In this document: positions 42,635 through 54,203 of the stretch, in pieces
Numbering within the stretch: the stretch's first letter is position 1
Layout: every line of letters begins with the position of its first letter
Position numbers and translations under genes: made by a program
Notes under the pieces: generated by a model
The model's input: the letters and a program-made list of their open reading frames with translations, nothing else
Databases searched by the model: none
What the model was told of the DNA's origin: nothing
NCBI RefSeq assembly: GCF_025399195.1
Contig: NW_026252148.1
Span: 62,001 to 126,000, forward strand
From: Umbelopsis ramanniana AG
Taxonomy: Eukaryota; Mucoromycota; Umbelopsidomycetes; Umbelopsidales; Umbelopsidaceae
Length of the DNA stretch: 64,000 bases
Direction of reading: 5' to 3'

Positions 42635-42964
42635 ATGTTTATTAATATATTTGGATTGGGTTCCAAATCACCACACACAACATCAGAGGATCACATTGCA
42701 TATCCTCGAAAACGCTCTGTCAGCAGTAAGGGGGTTCGCTTCGATACATCCCGAGTGGTCTACTACACACATTCAAAATTGGACTATGATCGAGGCGGCC
42801 GATTTTTTGAAGACCAATCCATCTACAGACCCTATACCCAAGCTAATAGCGGCCGGCCGCCTGTCCTAGACAGCGACGACGAAGATGACAGTCTTGGCTA
42901 TGAAATAATTGAGTCTGTCCGAAAGTCGAAAAGACGCAGCCGCAGACTATCTCTCTTCTCCTAA
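42635..42964 (+). CDS. Small protein with a KGVRF motif, 109 aa
   Basis: This is a single exon. The core reads KGVRFDTSRVVYYTHSKLDYDR. The K-x-V-R-F start fits the RVxF docking consensus for protein phosphatase 1, and the following pattern ending in DYDR recurs in many small fungal proteins of unknown function; the second point is from general memory. The C-terminal half has an acidic stretch (DSDDEDDS) and then a strongly basic end (RKSKRRSRRLSLFS). No membrane segment or signal peptide is present. It is preceded by a TATA box and a pyrimidine leader. A phosphatase-regulatory role is a hypothesis only. Confidence 0.6.
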   Translation: MFINIFGLGSKSPHTTSEDHIAYPRKRSVSSKGVRFDTSRVVYYTHSKLDYDRGGRFFEDQSIYRPYTQANSGRPPVLDSDDEDDSLGYEIIESVRKSKRRSRRLSLFS

Positions 42965-43410
42965 TCAATACGACTTTCCACTGCAAGTTCCCTCCGTCTC
43001 TGACTATACCACTACCCAAAGTTATATTGTAGTATTTCCTTGTACTTATTCACCCCTCTAATTAATTGTGTATACCCTGTGGTCTTCGTCTTTTCGTAAT
43101 AGAAAAGAAGAAGTACCTTTGAAAATTAGTAATTGAACTTTTTTATTAAATTGACCTGCCTTTACTACCATCATCAACGATTCCATTAGTTTGGAGATGC
43201 CGATTTGTCATGTAGCGCTTAGTTTGTGTCCATTGCGTAGAAAATTTTCATATGGGCAAGTTTTTTTCGAGTCAGCTTCAATGTGACAAATTTGGCGGTG
43301 TAAGCTGGAGGACGATGGGTTTACCTTATGATTTTCCAATAACTCCCCTTGGCTAAGACTTTTTCTCTCTTTACTCCATTTGCAGCGGCTTGCTCAGCTA
43401 ATTACGGCGA
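42965..43410. other. Intergenic, no gene recognised
   Basis: These 446 bp are AT-rich, and T/C-rich immediately upstream of the next ATG, consistent with 3' and 5' untranslated regions. Confidence 0.45.
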
Positions 43411-43968
43411 ATGTCAAACTCTGCAGACAGCGGTTACCTTTCAGACAAGGACTTGGCTCCGCCCAAAGCTGTGTCCCGACCAGCTTCGACAATGTCATTG
43501 CTTTCCGGCCATGCTCAATCCTTTGTCACAGCCATGATACAATTCATCTTCAAAAATAATAATCTTCCGTTATTGTTAAACCTTTTACATCACTCTATGG
43601 CTGCGAGATACTTGTTGACCTCACCTTATTCTTTGTTGCGAAGATATACTCAACAATCACATCAGACGGTCGTGGCCCCCGTAGCTACCGATATGCTACG
43701 TTCATTGGGTGGTCTACACATGTCGCTTGCCGGTCTCAGCTTATTATCATTGATATATCGCGAATTGAAGATTGAGCAAATGTCGTTGACCGTCCTATCC
43801 ATTGCAAACATCACTCAGCTATGGGTTCACTCAATGGCCTACTGGAGAGCCTCTGGTCGATGGAACATTCGTGCTCTCAGAGAAATAGGATTGCTGGAGA
43901 TGGTTGCGTCGGCTGTTAGCATCATTGCCTATGCTAAAAGTGCCGCCAAATCAAGAAAACTGATATAA
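43411..43968 (+). CDS. Small integral membrane protein of unknown function, 185 aa
   Basis: This is a single exon. A polar Ser-rich N-terminus (1-35) is followed by hydrophobic segments at about 105-125 (MLRSLGGLHMSLAGLSLLSL), 128-150 (a helix ending in ITQLWVHSMAYW) and 160-178 (EIGLLEMVASAVSIIAYA). A more amphipathic stretch sits at about 45-70. The pattern suggests three or four membrane passes in an internal membrane, ending in a basic AKSRKLI tail. There is no signal peptide. I do not recognise the family. Frame length and hydrophobic periodicity support it as a real gene. Confidence 0.6.
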   Translation: MSNSADSGYLSDKDLAPPKAVSRPASTMSLLSGHAQSFVTAMIQFIFKNNNLPLLLNLLHHSMAARYLLTSPYSLLRRYTQQSHQTVVAPVATDMLRSLGGLHMSLAGLSLLSLIYRELKIEQMSLTVLSIANITQLWVHSMAYWRASGRWNIRALREIGLLEMVASAVSIIAYAKSAAKSRKLI

Positions 43969-44218
43969 TGTATCATTATAAACACCTCATATCATGTCCT
44001 GTACTGTAAATTAATACTTTATCAAACAATATAACATAAAATTGGATATTGTACCATGTAGTTCTCACGTCTCTAAGGTGTAAAGAAACAGCATAAAAAT
44101 GTGGTTAAGAGTCCCGGCCTACGTTTGCATGTTGACGCCTTTGCTTATTGTAATTCAGCTATTAAGAGTTACTAATAGAATGCACATCTAAGCATGATTT
44201 CAGAGCGTTGTATGCCAA

Positions 44219-45020
44219 TCATTCGGTGCTAGTCAATAGTTCATTGATGGCTTCCAAATCACCAGGTTTCTTCATTCCATTGTATATCTCATAATACGCT
44301 GTGGTAGAATCTTGTGCGACTATTGCTAAGGTGACGGTTCTAAGCTCGCATGAATAAACCGTTAATGAATGGCAGTGGTTTTTTGCAATTTCAGCGTCAG
44401 TCGTTCTTACGTCAACGATGAAATATCTGTGCGATTCGATAAGCCAAGCGTGGTAAGGTCAGAAAAGAGTCCATCAAACCTGTAGCATAGTGGAACGTTG
44501 CATTAGTGTTTTTGCTCACAACCAAAGCGCATTTCAAGGTGGGATGGACGACCCACCTTGGTCTGATGTTCTTCTCACAATATCATGTCTACTCACCGTT
44601 TCAGGGTCCACAATTGGCCCTCAGACACGGCTATAATAATTCGCCTGGAATTCACCTACAGAGTGTATCTCTTAGAACAAAATGATAATCCCTCTTTAAT
44701 ATGCCGCTTATAAACGTACTGGTCTATCAGGATCTTGTGCAATCAGGACAGGTTTGCCATTGTATGCGTTAGGAACGACGTTGACACTTTGCCACTGTTT
44801 TCCTTAATTACCCACCGCGAAAAAAAAAGAAGAAAATTCACAATGCAGAGTTAAATTTATTGTGCTTTACATGCTTTTGGTTGTCTCGCACTCACCAAGT
44901 GTGAGATCCTGATAGACTTGATTAGTCAAAGCATCAATGAGCCCGTCCAGTTTGGGTGTAGGAACAAGAACAAGCGGGGAAAGAGAATTCACAGTCACAC
45001 CCAACGAGAAATTGTTACTT
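44219..45020 (-). CDS. SEN15: tRNA-splicing endonuclease subunit Sen15 (TSEN15), 5' end unresolved
   Basis: Five exons are supported: 44896 to about 45020, 44720-44802, 44597-44655, 44411-44479 and 44219-44339. They encode a colinear Sen15: LVLVPTPKLDGLIDALTNQ, then a DLTLG segment, then GKQWQSVNVVP, RRIIIAVSEGQLWTLKRFD, and the diagnostic C-terminal segment LAIVAQDSTTAYYEIYNGMK, which parallels the LAIVxxDSTxVYYxxxDG strand pair of animal TSEN15. Sen15 is the structural partner of the Sen34 catalytic subunit in pre-tRNA intron cleavage. No in-frame ATG is found in the first exon, so a further 5' exon, probably near the T20 run at 45029-45048, is missing from this model. The gene is head to head with ENP2. 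Confidence 0.72.
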
Positions 45021-45085
45021 CTTCGAGATTTTTTTTTTTTTTTTTTTTAGTAGAAACTACCTGCGCTGATCATTGAACCTTTAAC

Positions 45086-47560
45086 ATGGTTTTGCAAGTA
45101 AGCAACGCAAACAATGTCAAGATCTACACCGTTTCTGGCGGTTTGGGATCTAGATCAATTCCCGATTGGTTGGCTAGACAGAAGAAGAAGACCCTCAAGA
45201 AAGATCTCGGTATGCTTTGCACATGGCTTTTAGGCACTTGACGCCAATGACACTAACCTTTACTCAATTTTTTTTAACTTCTGCACTATAGAATACAGAC
45301 AAAGAATCGAGTTGATTCAAGACTTTGAATTCCCAGAAGCTTCCAACAAAATTAAGTGTACGGCTGATGGCAACTACACTGTTGCAACCGGTGTATACAA
45401 ACCACAAATGCGAGTCTACGAGTTTGCTGAAATGTCCATGAAATTTGAACGACACACCGACGCTGAAAACGTCAACTTTGAGGTAGGCACACTCTGCACA
45501 ATTGCATATGCTCTTACTTTCATCTTTTTTTCTCGCCACTAACCCCGGTTCGTAGATTTTATCCGATGACTGGACCAAAACCGTTCATCTGCAAACCGAC
45601 AGATCAATAGAGTTCCAGGCTCAAGGTGGTATTCACTACAGAACTCGTATTCCAAAGTTCGGTCGCGATCTCGCATATCATTACCCCAGTTGTGATCTCT
45701 TGGTGGGCGCAGCAGGCAATGAAGTCTATCGACTCAATTTAGAGCAAGGACGATTTTTGAATCCCATTGCCACCGACTCAGACCTTGGTGTCAATTGCAC
45801 AGAGGTCAACCCTGCCCATCAATTGTTCGGATTCGGTACAGCTCAAGGAACCGTCGAGTTCTGGGATCCTCGATCCAGATCTCGTGTCGGTTTGTTGCAA
45901 CCTCAAGTTCCCGCTACCTTCGGTAATACAGATTCGACCGCACTGGAAGTATCAGCTCTCAAATTCCGCCATGATGGTTTGAGTTTGGCTGCTGGAACAA
46001 ACACTGGACACACTCTTTTATACGATTTGCGATCGAATGTGCCATGGCTTGTGAAGGATCATCAGTACGGGTTCCCTATCAAAACTCTTCATTGGCACGA
46101 CGGTATCTCTGCGAGCTCATCAGAAAGCTCTGGCAAGGTCATCGTTTCTGATTGCAAGATTGTCAAAATTTGGGATCGTCTTAATGTAAGTGTCTTTTTG
46201 GATGGCGCCCTATTGCTTGTAAAGCACACTGCTAATGTTAATTCCTATCTTAGGGCGCACATTTCACATCTATCGAACCTGAAACAGATATCAATGATGT
46301 TTGCACAGTTGATAATAGTGGTTTGCTGTTCACGGCTAATGAGGGTATTCAGATGGGTGCCTACTATATACCTCAACTTGGCCCTGCACCAAAATGGGCA
46401 TCTTTCTTGGATAACTTGACAGAAGAGATGGAGGAGAACCCATCTCATAACATCTATGATGACTACAAGTTTGTGTCTCGCAAGGAGCTCAACGCACTTG
46501 GTCTTGAACATCTTATTGGTACTGATACCCTCAAGGCATATATGCATGGTTTCTTCGTCGATTTGAGATTGTATGAGAAGGTAAGAGAGTGTATGATTTG
46601 GGGGTGGTGTAGGTTGAATATGTCTCAGCGATAGTACCGACACTAACCACACCTTTCTCCTCAGGCCAAGTTGATTGCTAATCCCTTTGCCTATGATGAT
46701 TACCGTGAGCGCATTGTACGGGACAAGATTGAGAAAGAACGATCCTCTCGTATTCGTGCCACCAACAAACTTCCAGCCGTTAACAAGGAACTGGCCAAGA
46801 AACTGCTTGATGAAGGCAAGAAGAAGAAGGCCAAGAAGGAAGGACAAGTTAATCCCATGGACGATGATCGTTTCAAGGATATGTTTGCTGATGCTGACTT
46901 CCAAGTGGACCAAGAATCTAATGAGTACAAGTTACTTCATCCTACACAATCTGTAAGTAAAAGAGGGAGTGGATGCTGCTCCATTGGCCAAAAATGTTTG
47001 GGCATGTTACTCATTCTGTCTTTTATTATTCACAGAAAAAGGAACGACAAAATGCTCCATCTGATGATGAGGAAATGTCAGATGCTGAAGACGAACAAGA
47101 CGGTTCAGATGTGGACTCTGACGATAGCCAGAGAATGTCGGGCGATAGCGACAGTGATGATGATATCATCTCCAAGATTCGTAAAGAACGAGGAGGTCAT
47201 GTTCGCAGTAAGAAGGCCATTCAGACAACCATTCGATCACAGCCACATGAGAGATGGACTCCCAAGGAGAAGACCAAGGCAGGAAAGCGAGAACTTGAAA
47301 TGCGTATGGGCAATACCAGCAATTCTGGACGAGCCGTTGGTGTTACCAAGAAGGATATGCGACGATCCTTCGGTGATCGTGTCGCTACTGCATCCAAATC
47401 CAACGATGGCCACCGTGTTTCTCGAACGGCTATGGGTGGTATGGAAATGTCTTTCAAATTGCAATCCAAGAAGAAGAGAGATAATGGACCGTCATCGGCT
47501 GGTGGACCTGACCGAAGACAGCGACGTAGTGCCAGTAAAAACACCTTCAGAGGCATGTAA
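45086..47560 (+). CDS. ENP2: Nucleolar WD-repeat ribosome biogenesis factor Enp2/NOL10
   Basis: Six exons (45086-45209, 45292-45482, 45556-46185, 46254-46580, 46665-46952, 47036-47560) give 694 aa, near human NOL10 (688). Conserved features are the start region IYTVSGGLGSRSIPDWLARQ, the beta-propeller blades with GTVEFWDPRSRSRVG and HTLLYDLRS, the NUC153-type segment (NPMDDDRFKDMFADADFQVD), and a highly charged C-terminal tail with KKKAKKE and acidic runs. Enp2 acts in the nucleolus in small-subunit processome assembly and 18S maturation. It pairs divergently with SEN15, another RNA-processing gene. Confidence 0.95.
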
Positions 47561-47771
47561 CCTCGACTTTTCTTTTTTGTTGCATAGAAATCATTATCCA
47601 AAATCACTTGTTGCTTTTATTGTACAAAATATCAATTTAGAAACACGACACTTTTGCATTTGGTCTTATAATTAAACCATGCTTAAAATATTATTGCTCT
47701 TTTTCAAACAAACGAACCAAAAAAAAATTTACAATTGTACTATGGGGGGTTGAAAGTTTACACGCTGTTGT

Positions 47772-50571
47772 TTACAGTATCCAGTATTTGCCTGTGCGAT
47801 AGACAACACCATCTGGGCGGGCCAATAGGATAGGAATTTTTTTAGTGCCATTGTCATCCACTACACCAGCAGATTCTGCAAGTTGATGAGGACTGGGAAT
47901 GGCAAAAGTGATGGTTTGAGGACCTCGAAGTTCGGCTGTGACAGGGCATCCACCGAACCAGATGGAGAGGTCTGGGGTCAAGTTATCGCCTTGAAGAGTG
48001 GCAAAGCTGTTGGGATGGAGAGTAAGCGACTTGACATTGGGGAAAGGAGCAAGGGGAGCGGAATCGGCTGAACCCTTGAACGCATCACTGAACGACGACT
48101 CTTGAGGAACCCAGAAGCTATAAGTTGCACAGTCGGTGCCAACAATAGTCCATACGGAAGCATCAGAAGCGTCCTCAGTCCATGCGCAACCCAAAGCTTT
48201 CTTGGAAAGGGCATCGGGATTGGCTCGTCTCTTGCGTACAGCCTTAGGTCTATCTTCTCCAGTCGATGACACAGATGGCGTCTTCTTCTTCTCAAATTTG
48301 GCAGCCATACGAGGTCCAGCTGCACGATGCATACCGACCGCATCATTGATGCAAGCCAGATAAGTGGCACCACCAGATGACCTTGGCAAATGGAAGCCGC
48401 TTAAGAAGGGCTCAGAGTTATCAGGTTGAGCAGGAGCATCTTGAACAATTTGGAAGGCGATCTTGTGGAGTTGAGACACTGGATCTCCTAGACTTTCATC
48501 AGCGCATTCACCACCGGCACGAGTAGCACCTGGGGCAACTCTAACACCACCGACGACCATGCTACCCTTGTCAACTTTTCGAACCACCATGACAGGACTG
48601 ACCAAACCAGTGGTAACGCATTGCAACACAACAGGCTGGTTATAGTGAATAGGAAGAGGGGCATCTGTAGGGTTGCGAACGGCAATGGCTGGAGGAGCAG
48701 GAAGAGGGGAGGTTGGATCATGAGGGACACGAGCAGCGGTAGAGGTGCCAAGAGTGGTATCGACAATCCACATAACGAACGGATCCCAAGAGCCTGTTCG
48801 AGCCACAAAGGACGTATTAGTAGGCTTGGCAGCACCTGTGCTATTGCAGCGGTGGAAGTTCATTGGGATAGCATCTTGAGAGTTGTTGACACCAAGATAC
48901 TTTGTCGAGACAGTTTGAGATCGGATACGGTTGAAGAGAGATACGGTGGATCCATTATGAATACAGAGCTCAACGTTCTTCACGCTTTGGCGTTTCTTGC
49001 TAGGCTTGCTAATGACCTTAATGCTGTTGCCAGCCACTGTACCGAGGTTTCTTCCATTTGCAAGCTGAATGTTGACCAAACACTCTACACGCTTACGCTT
49101 GTCGTCAGCGTCGTTGATATACAAGTGCTTGGAGACACATTTACCACTGACGTTCGACACATTATCAGTTCCAGCTGACGTATCGGACGACTGTGTATGC
49201 CATTCCAATACGCCTTGTTGACTCGTTGGTTCACCTGAAATGGAAATATTGATCTTGGGTGCGCTCAGTGATTGACTGCTGCCAGCAACAGTGCTTTCGC
49301 TATCATGGTTTGGTGTCCACCATGAGGAGCCCAACAAAAGAGTAGTAGGAGGAGGGCATAAAAATCTATGACAGAAAACCAGATCAGTCAACCCGCCCAA
49401 TTTTTCTTGTCCATTATAATGATGTTTACCTTTTCTCTGTACCATAGCTTTTTTGAGCTACCTTGCTTGTCAATATCATAACAGTGCGTTCACCGGAGGT
49501 TGCAGGTGATCGCATGTTCATGTATTTCGTCACCAGTGGCTTGAGCCTTTCAACATCAACTGCAGGCTCAATGCATCTGAGAGCTATGCTTGTTAGCGTA
49601 TTAGGGTCTAATTCGGCCGGCAATATAAATGGGTGTTTTGTTGTTGAGGCATCCGTGGTATCGGTTGGGAATAGAGATTGAGTAAACATGGGATTACTCA
49701 TGGATGGTGACGGAGAAGGGGAGAGTGAAGGAAGTGTGTGTGCGGGGGACATAGGCGGTGAAGGATGGATAGACTTTCTGCGCTTATGAACGTGAGCAAG
49801 CAGTGGAAGATCCGTTTGAAATCCCATATCCTCCATGTTGCCCGTCAAGGAAGCCATTGAAGATTTGCGACGGCCATCAAAATAGTGTTCAGAGGCATCC
49901 GAATCATTCAACACAGCAGCTGCAGCAGAGAGATCGGAGAATAGTGCGTCCATTCCATTTGATGTCTCTTCTGTTTTTAGACCAAAGTCCATTTCCGGAA
50001 ACGCCGTTGCGAGCGAGAAGTTGCAATGAGAATCATTATCAGAATCAGTGTGGTAGATCTCCATGGTGTCAGAGCTAAAGAGCTCAGGGGTATTGGGCAG
50101 ACCAGCTGGAATTTGGATGCTTTCTGAAAGGCACGATGAAGCGATAGACTCGGGAACTTTTGGGATGGAGGTTATGATCTTAGAACCCATATCCTTATGT
50201 TGACGCTCTTTCAATATATTCTGATAGTACGACAACAGCTCGGGATTAGGTTTAGGCTCGACGGCTGACTCACAAGACTCGACATCATTTCCTTCAAAAT
50301 GAATAAACATAGCTTGTGAGTTAGCTCTAGCTACAGATGCAACATTGATAGAGTTGCGCCTTGATTCTAGGAGCTCCTTCAAAGACATTCCCCAGTAATT
50401 TTTGGTGCCAGTCTGGAAGGATTCCTCTGTAGCTGATTTGGGAGATGAAAGTGGGGAGTGAACGACATACTGTGACCAGTCATCAGTCATTCCTAATGCT
50501 ATTTTTGGTTCAGCAGGGGCTATTTTGCGCTTTCGGGATATTGATGGATTTATATCCAAAGTGGAAGACAT
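47772..50571 (-). CDS. CSL-family (CBF1/Su(H)/LAG-1) transcription factor
   Basis: Two exons (49430-50571, 47772-49365) give 911 aa. The N-terminal 360 residues are Ser/Pro-rich and disordered. The Rel-homology N domain starts with [22 protein letters not shown] (intron at the Arg codon), a CSL signature for DNA contact. The beta-trefoil follows (TVSLFNRIRSQTVSTKYLGV and HKIAFQIVQD), with a basic insertion (KKKTPSV to KRRANPDALSKK, disordered). The C-terminal Ig-like domain ends PILLARPDGVVYRTGKYW. CSL proteins bind GTGGGAA-type sites and in animals mediate Notch output; fungi have CSL but no Notch. The long N-terminus and insertion are typical of the longer fungal CSL class (Cbf12-like). In fission yeast CSL factors control adhesion and cell-cycle exit. 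Confidence 0.93.
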
Positions 50572-52407
50572 GGTTGTAGAAAGAGTAGGAAAGTAGAAAG
50601 AATTGCAAAATATAGACGGGGGATTGCGCTCCTTTATAATGGCCTGGAAGTGGGCGGAGGCAATTCATACTCCGGAGGGTATAATCTGTACTTTGGCGTT
50701 ATTATGCATTGTGATTGGTCATGCTGGTCACACGAGTCACAGAATATACCCGCCAAACCAAACTCAGCAACCGGAGCCTAAAGTTTTAGGCAACCTCGGA
50801 TACCCTTGCAGCGTGAGCTCTACCCCAACGACTTTCCTGTATCCGGGGTACTCTTGCAGCCTATAAATGGTTTTAACTATGTTAGCCAACTTGACACCAT
50901 TGGAACATGATGAGCCTTCGAGACAAGTTTCAATATATCTGTTACCATCAGCTATTATGATGTACCATTGATGCTCCGCAAGAAACCATAGATTTAGTAA
51001 GAAATCCAAAAGCAATACACTGCATTCCGCCGATGCAATAAGGTTTAAAAAAAATTTTTTTTGTGGGGACTTGGCCATCTTCTAGCTCTCAAAGGGCTAT
51101 AGGTATCATTGCTCTCTTTTATAAATTACTGAGTTCTGACTATGGGACATAGAGATAGATGCATACCATCTGTGGGGGATTAAAAGCTATTGAAATTGTT
51201 AAAGCGATGACCATGAAATGGTATTCCGACTGACTCGGTGGAATGGCCCAAAATAATCTGAATTTAACATGGGTGTGTGAAAATTTCGAGGTACTTTGAA
51301 AACACACCAAATATACCTTCTGACGATCGGGTATAACAAAATGCTTATTTCTTAACAATATATGGCTGTCATGTTGCTTGCGGCCCATAACGTTGGTTGT
51401 CATTCACTCCAGTGACAGCTCGAAGTAAAATTTTCTGAGATAATATGGGTGCAAGGGGTCAATTATCTTCGCTATAGATATTACTGTACGAGTCATCAGC
51501 TGCCACAGCTGAATAATTCGAACACACAGCACCGCTCCAATGTGATTACAGCACTGCTACGAGGTTAGAGCAAGGCTTATTCAAGGCCATACAGCCATTA
51601 TGTTGATCTTTCTTTAAACTTAGTATAATGACGCTGAATGACGTTGAAGATCGATGCCCCTAGTTTAAATGGAAACGTACTGCGAAGGTCCGTGAGCTGA
51701 ATACCCTCTGCCCCTACATTTTCTTTTCCTTACTGCCCACCATACACATAATGAAACATGGCGACTTCCAAATAGGTTCTTAAACATGTGTATTGGTATG
51801 GACGGAGCTGAACTTTGCCGCGTTCGCAGCAAGCGAATTTACAGGTTTGGGTTGTCTCACTTTTTCTCCCCACACATTCAGCCCCAGGAAATTGCCACCG
51901 CTTTCGACGGTGGCAAGCACAGATGGTACGTCACTCCAGCTGAAAAGCTGCAGTAACATGACATTTAAGGCTCTTTATCCCCACACAATGTTTCCTATAT
52001 GGCAACAGACGTAAAGCAATGTGCAACTTTAATATAAGGTGTTTGATGATGTTTCATGAAAGGCGTAGACGAATCGAATTTCAGTTCACTTTCTGCTGAA
52101 GTTGTTGTAAATTTATGCTATTTCTTTATGCACATGTTCAGTCATGTTACTCTCCACAATCACAGCCCAGCCTTCCTGATGAACTGGAGATCGCGTATTT
52201 TACTTTATTTTATTTTTGTTTAATTTTTTTTTTTCATGAAAAAATACTGACAATTACAGCGACCACAACAACGTTATATTACAAGTAGAAATGCAGTTTA
52301 TTCCTTTCAAACGTAGAAGCATATTACAAAAACCATGCGCAATTTTTTTTTTTTTTAAGAAAAAAAAAAGGACAGAGTAAAAAATAGGTCGCACTATTCT
52401 AGTGCAG
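50572..52407. other. 1.8 kb intergenic interval, no gene recognised
   Basis: The long upstream region of the CSL gene and the 3' flank of the bHLH gene. Short open frames on both strands look random. A T14 run (52343-52356) followed closely by an A10 run lies just beyond the bHLH stop. A long regulatory region is plausible for a transcription factor gene. Confidence 0.45.
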
Positions 52408-54012
52408 TTAACCCAAGGTCACTCTCGTGTTAGATAACTTTAACTTTTCTTCCAAACTTGCAATATGATCGTCTCTCTTCTTGAGCTCTTCTTTGAGTCG
52501 CTTCATGTAGTCACAGGTTTTACTCAATACTGCCAATTTGCTTATAGCTTTTTCTTGAGAACCGTCTTTGGAAACAGAACCCTCATCGTCTGAAGAATTA
52601 ATATCCTCATCCATGTCTGTGACGATTTCATCTCTAAGCTTGTTGAACCAATCTTTGAGACTGTCTCTTCTTCTCTTCTCTGCCTTTTTGTGGGCTGACC
52701 TTCGGTTTTCTAAGCCAGCATTGATGCCAGGAGAAAACTTGATTCCCAAGACATCGGTCTTGCCTTCGCGAAGGTTTTGGTAGTTTGATTTGGCTTCCAA
52801 TGCTTTGGCAGCATCCTCAATGGAGGAATATACATCAAGCGTTGGACTGACAAGCAGAGGTCGTAAAGCCCGTGGGGAAGGCTTGGCTGGAGAAGGACGA
52901 GGGGTAACAGAAGGTATGAGCTTTGGAGTGGACTTGTAAGAAGATACAGACGACCTTCGCGGTTGATTTGCTTTTGATTTTGTTTTGATGTTCATGACAG
53001 ATGAAGGTGTGGCTGGCTTGAGGTCTATAGGACTCTTGGTATTGGAGGCTCCGGGGTTGATTGAATTATCTTCTACCATTGACCAGGAACCTTTCAAGGT
53101 AGTCAATGGTGGTGGCATACTGATCGATGAGGGGTCGGAAGGAATTGTGTGGTGGTCAGTATTAGTTTTTCGCGGTTGACTTGCAGACTTGTATGGGCTG
53201 TATGTGATCCGTGATCGATTGGAAGCCCTAGTGGGACCAGCGTTTCGAATGGCGTGTTGCATGTCCGTTCTTTGTGATAAAGTATTCATTAAATTGCTTT
53301 GATTGACCACGCCTCGACCTTGTTGTTGTAGTTCAGCCAATTGCTTCTTCAGCATATTCTTGGTTTGTTCCAAGTTCTCCAAGTGACGCTGAACTGCGTC
53401 AAGGTTATCCACATTCTCAGAATGGAGCTCCGATGACTCTTGGGGAATAATAGCAGGAGATGATAGAGGAGTGAGTTCCATCTCATCCGAAGAAAACACA
53501 TCGTTCGCGGAGCTGGTAAAATCTTCGTGGGGCGTAGAGTGCATGGTCTGGTGCCTGTAAGTCATGGAAGGTGTGATGGCAGGAGACAGGAGGGGTGTTG
53601 ACTATGTAACGAAGTTACGAAAAATTCAGAATATGCATTTGGACAAGTTGTACGATGTTCAGGATGATAAAAAGAATCTTACCTCTCTGGTTCGGGAAGA
53701 GATTTCATGCCACTTCTCATTTTGGTCTATCAGGTCAAAAGAAGTGATGGCAGGAGTAAGAGATAGAGACATTGAATGGTGTGTATGGTTGAGATGAAAC
53801 TGGCGTTCGTAAGCTTCCACCATTTTACCAAGATCATGTCCACCGTGCCTAGGAGTGTCCATGGATTCCAGCACGGGACTCATAACCTCTTTGTCGGCGG
53901 AGGTGGTAAAATATACCATGTCTGCATCGGTATTAAAGGGATCGTCCATAACATCGGCAACTCTATCTCTATGGTCAATTATGGGGCTGTTGTGAGACGA
54001 AGCGATGGACAT
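52408..54012 (-). CDS. bHLH transcription factor
   Basis: Two exons (53683-54012, 52408-53601) give 507 aa from the ATG at 54012. The N-terminal 400 residues are Ser/Pro-rich with repeated TPxxSPAI motifs, likely MAP-kinase or CDK sites, and a short coiled coil (HLENLEQTKNMLKKQLAEL). The bHLH spans about 409-478: the basic region NRRSAHKKAEKRRRDSL has the His-Glu-Arg pattern of E-box (CANNTG) binders, helix 1 is KDWFNKLRDEI, the loop is long and acidic, and helix 2 is AISKLAVLSKTCDYMKRL. A leucine-rich coiled coil (EELKKRDDHIASLEEKLKL) follows. An upstream in-frame ATG at 54072 would add 20 hydrophobic residues; I prefer 54012. The target genes are unknown. Confidence 0.88.
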
Positions 54013-54203
54013 AGCGACTAAACGGGTCAACGGAAGGGAAATGAAGAAGATAGTACAGAAGCGAACGAGCATTTATTGTTATTTTTTTGTGAATCCGACC
54101 ATGCGGGCAAACCAAGGTGTTCCTGTGGACAGACTTAGACTGGGCCAATAAAATTGGCGGAATCAAGCACATTTAGCGATCTACGGTGAGACCATCACTG
54201 GAC

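Noticed and set aside
48621-49178. 185-codon frame antisense to the CSL gene
   Set aside because: Mirror of conserved CSL beta-trefoil codons; no domain and no promoter.
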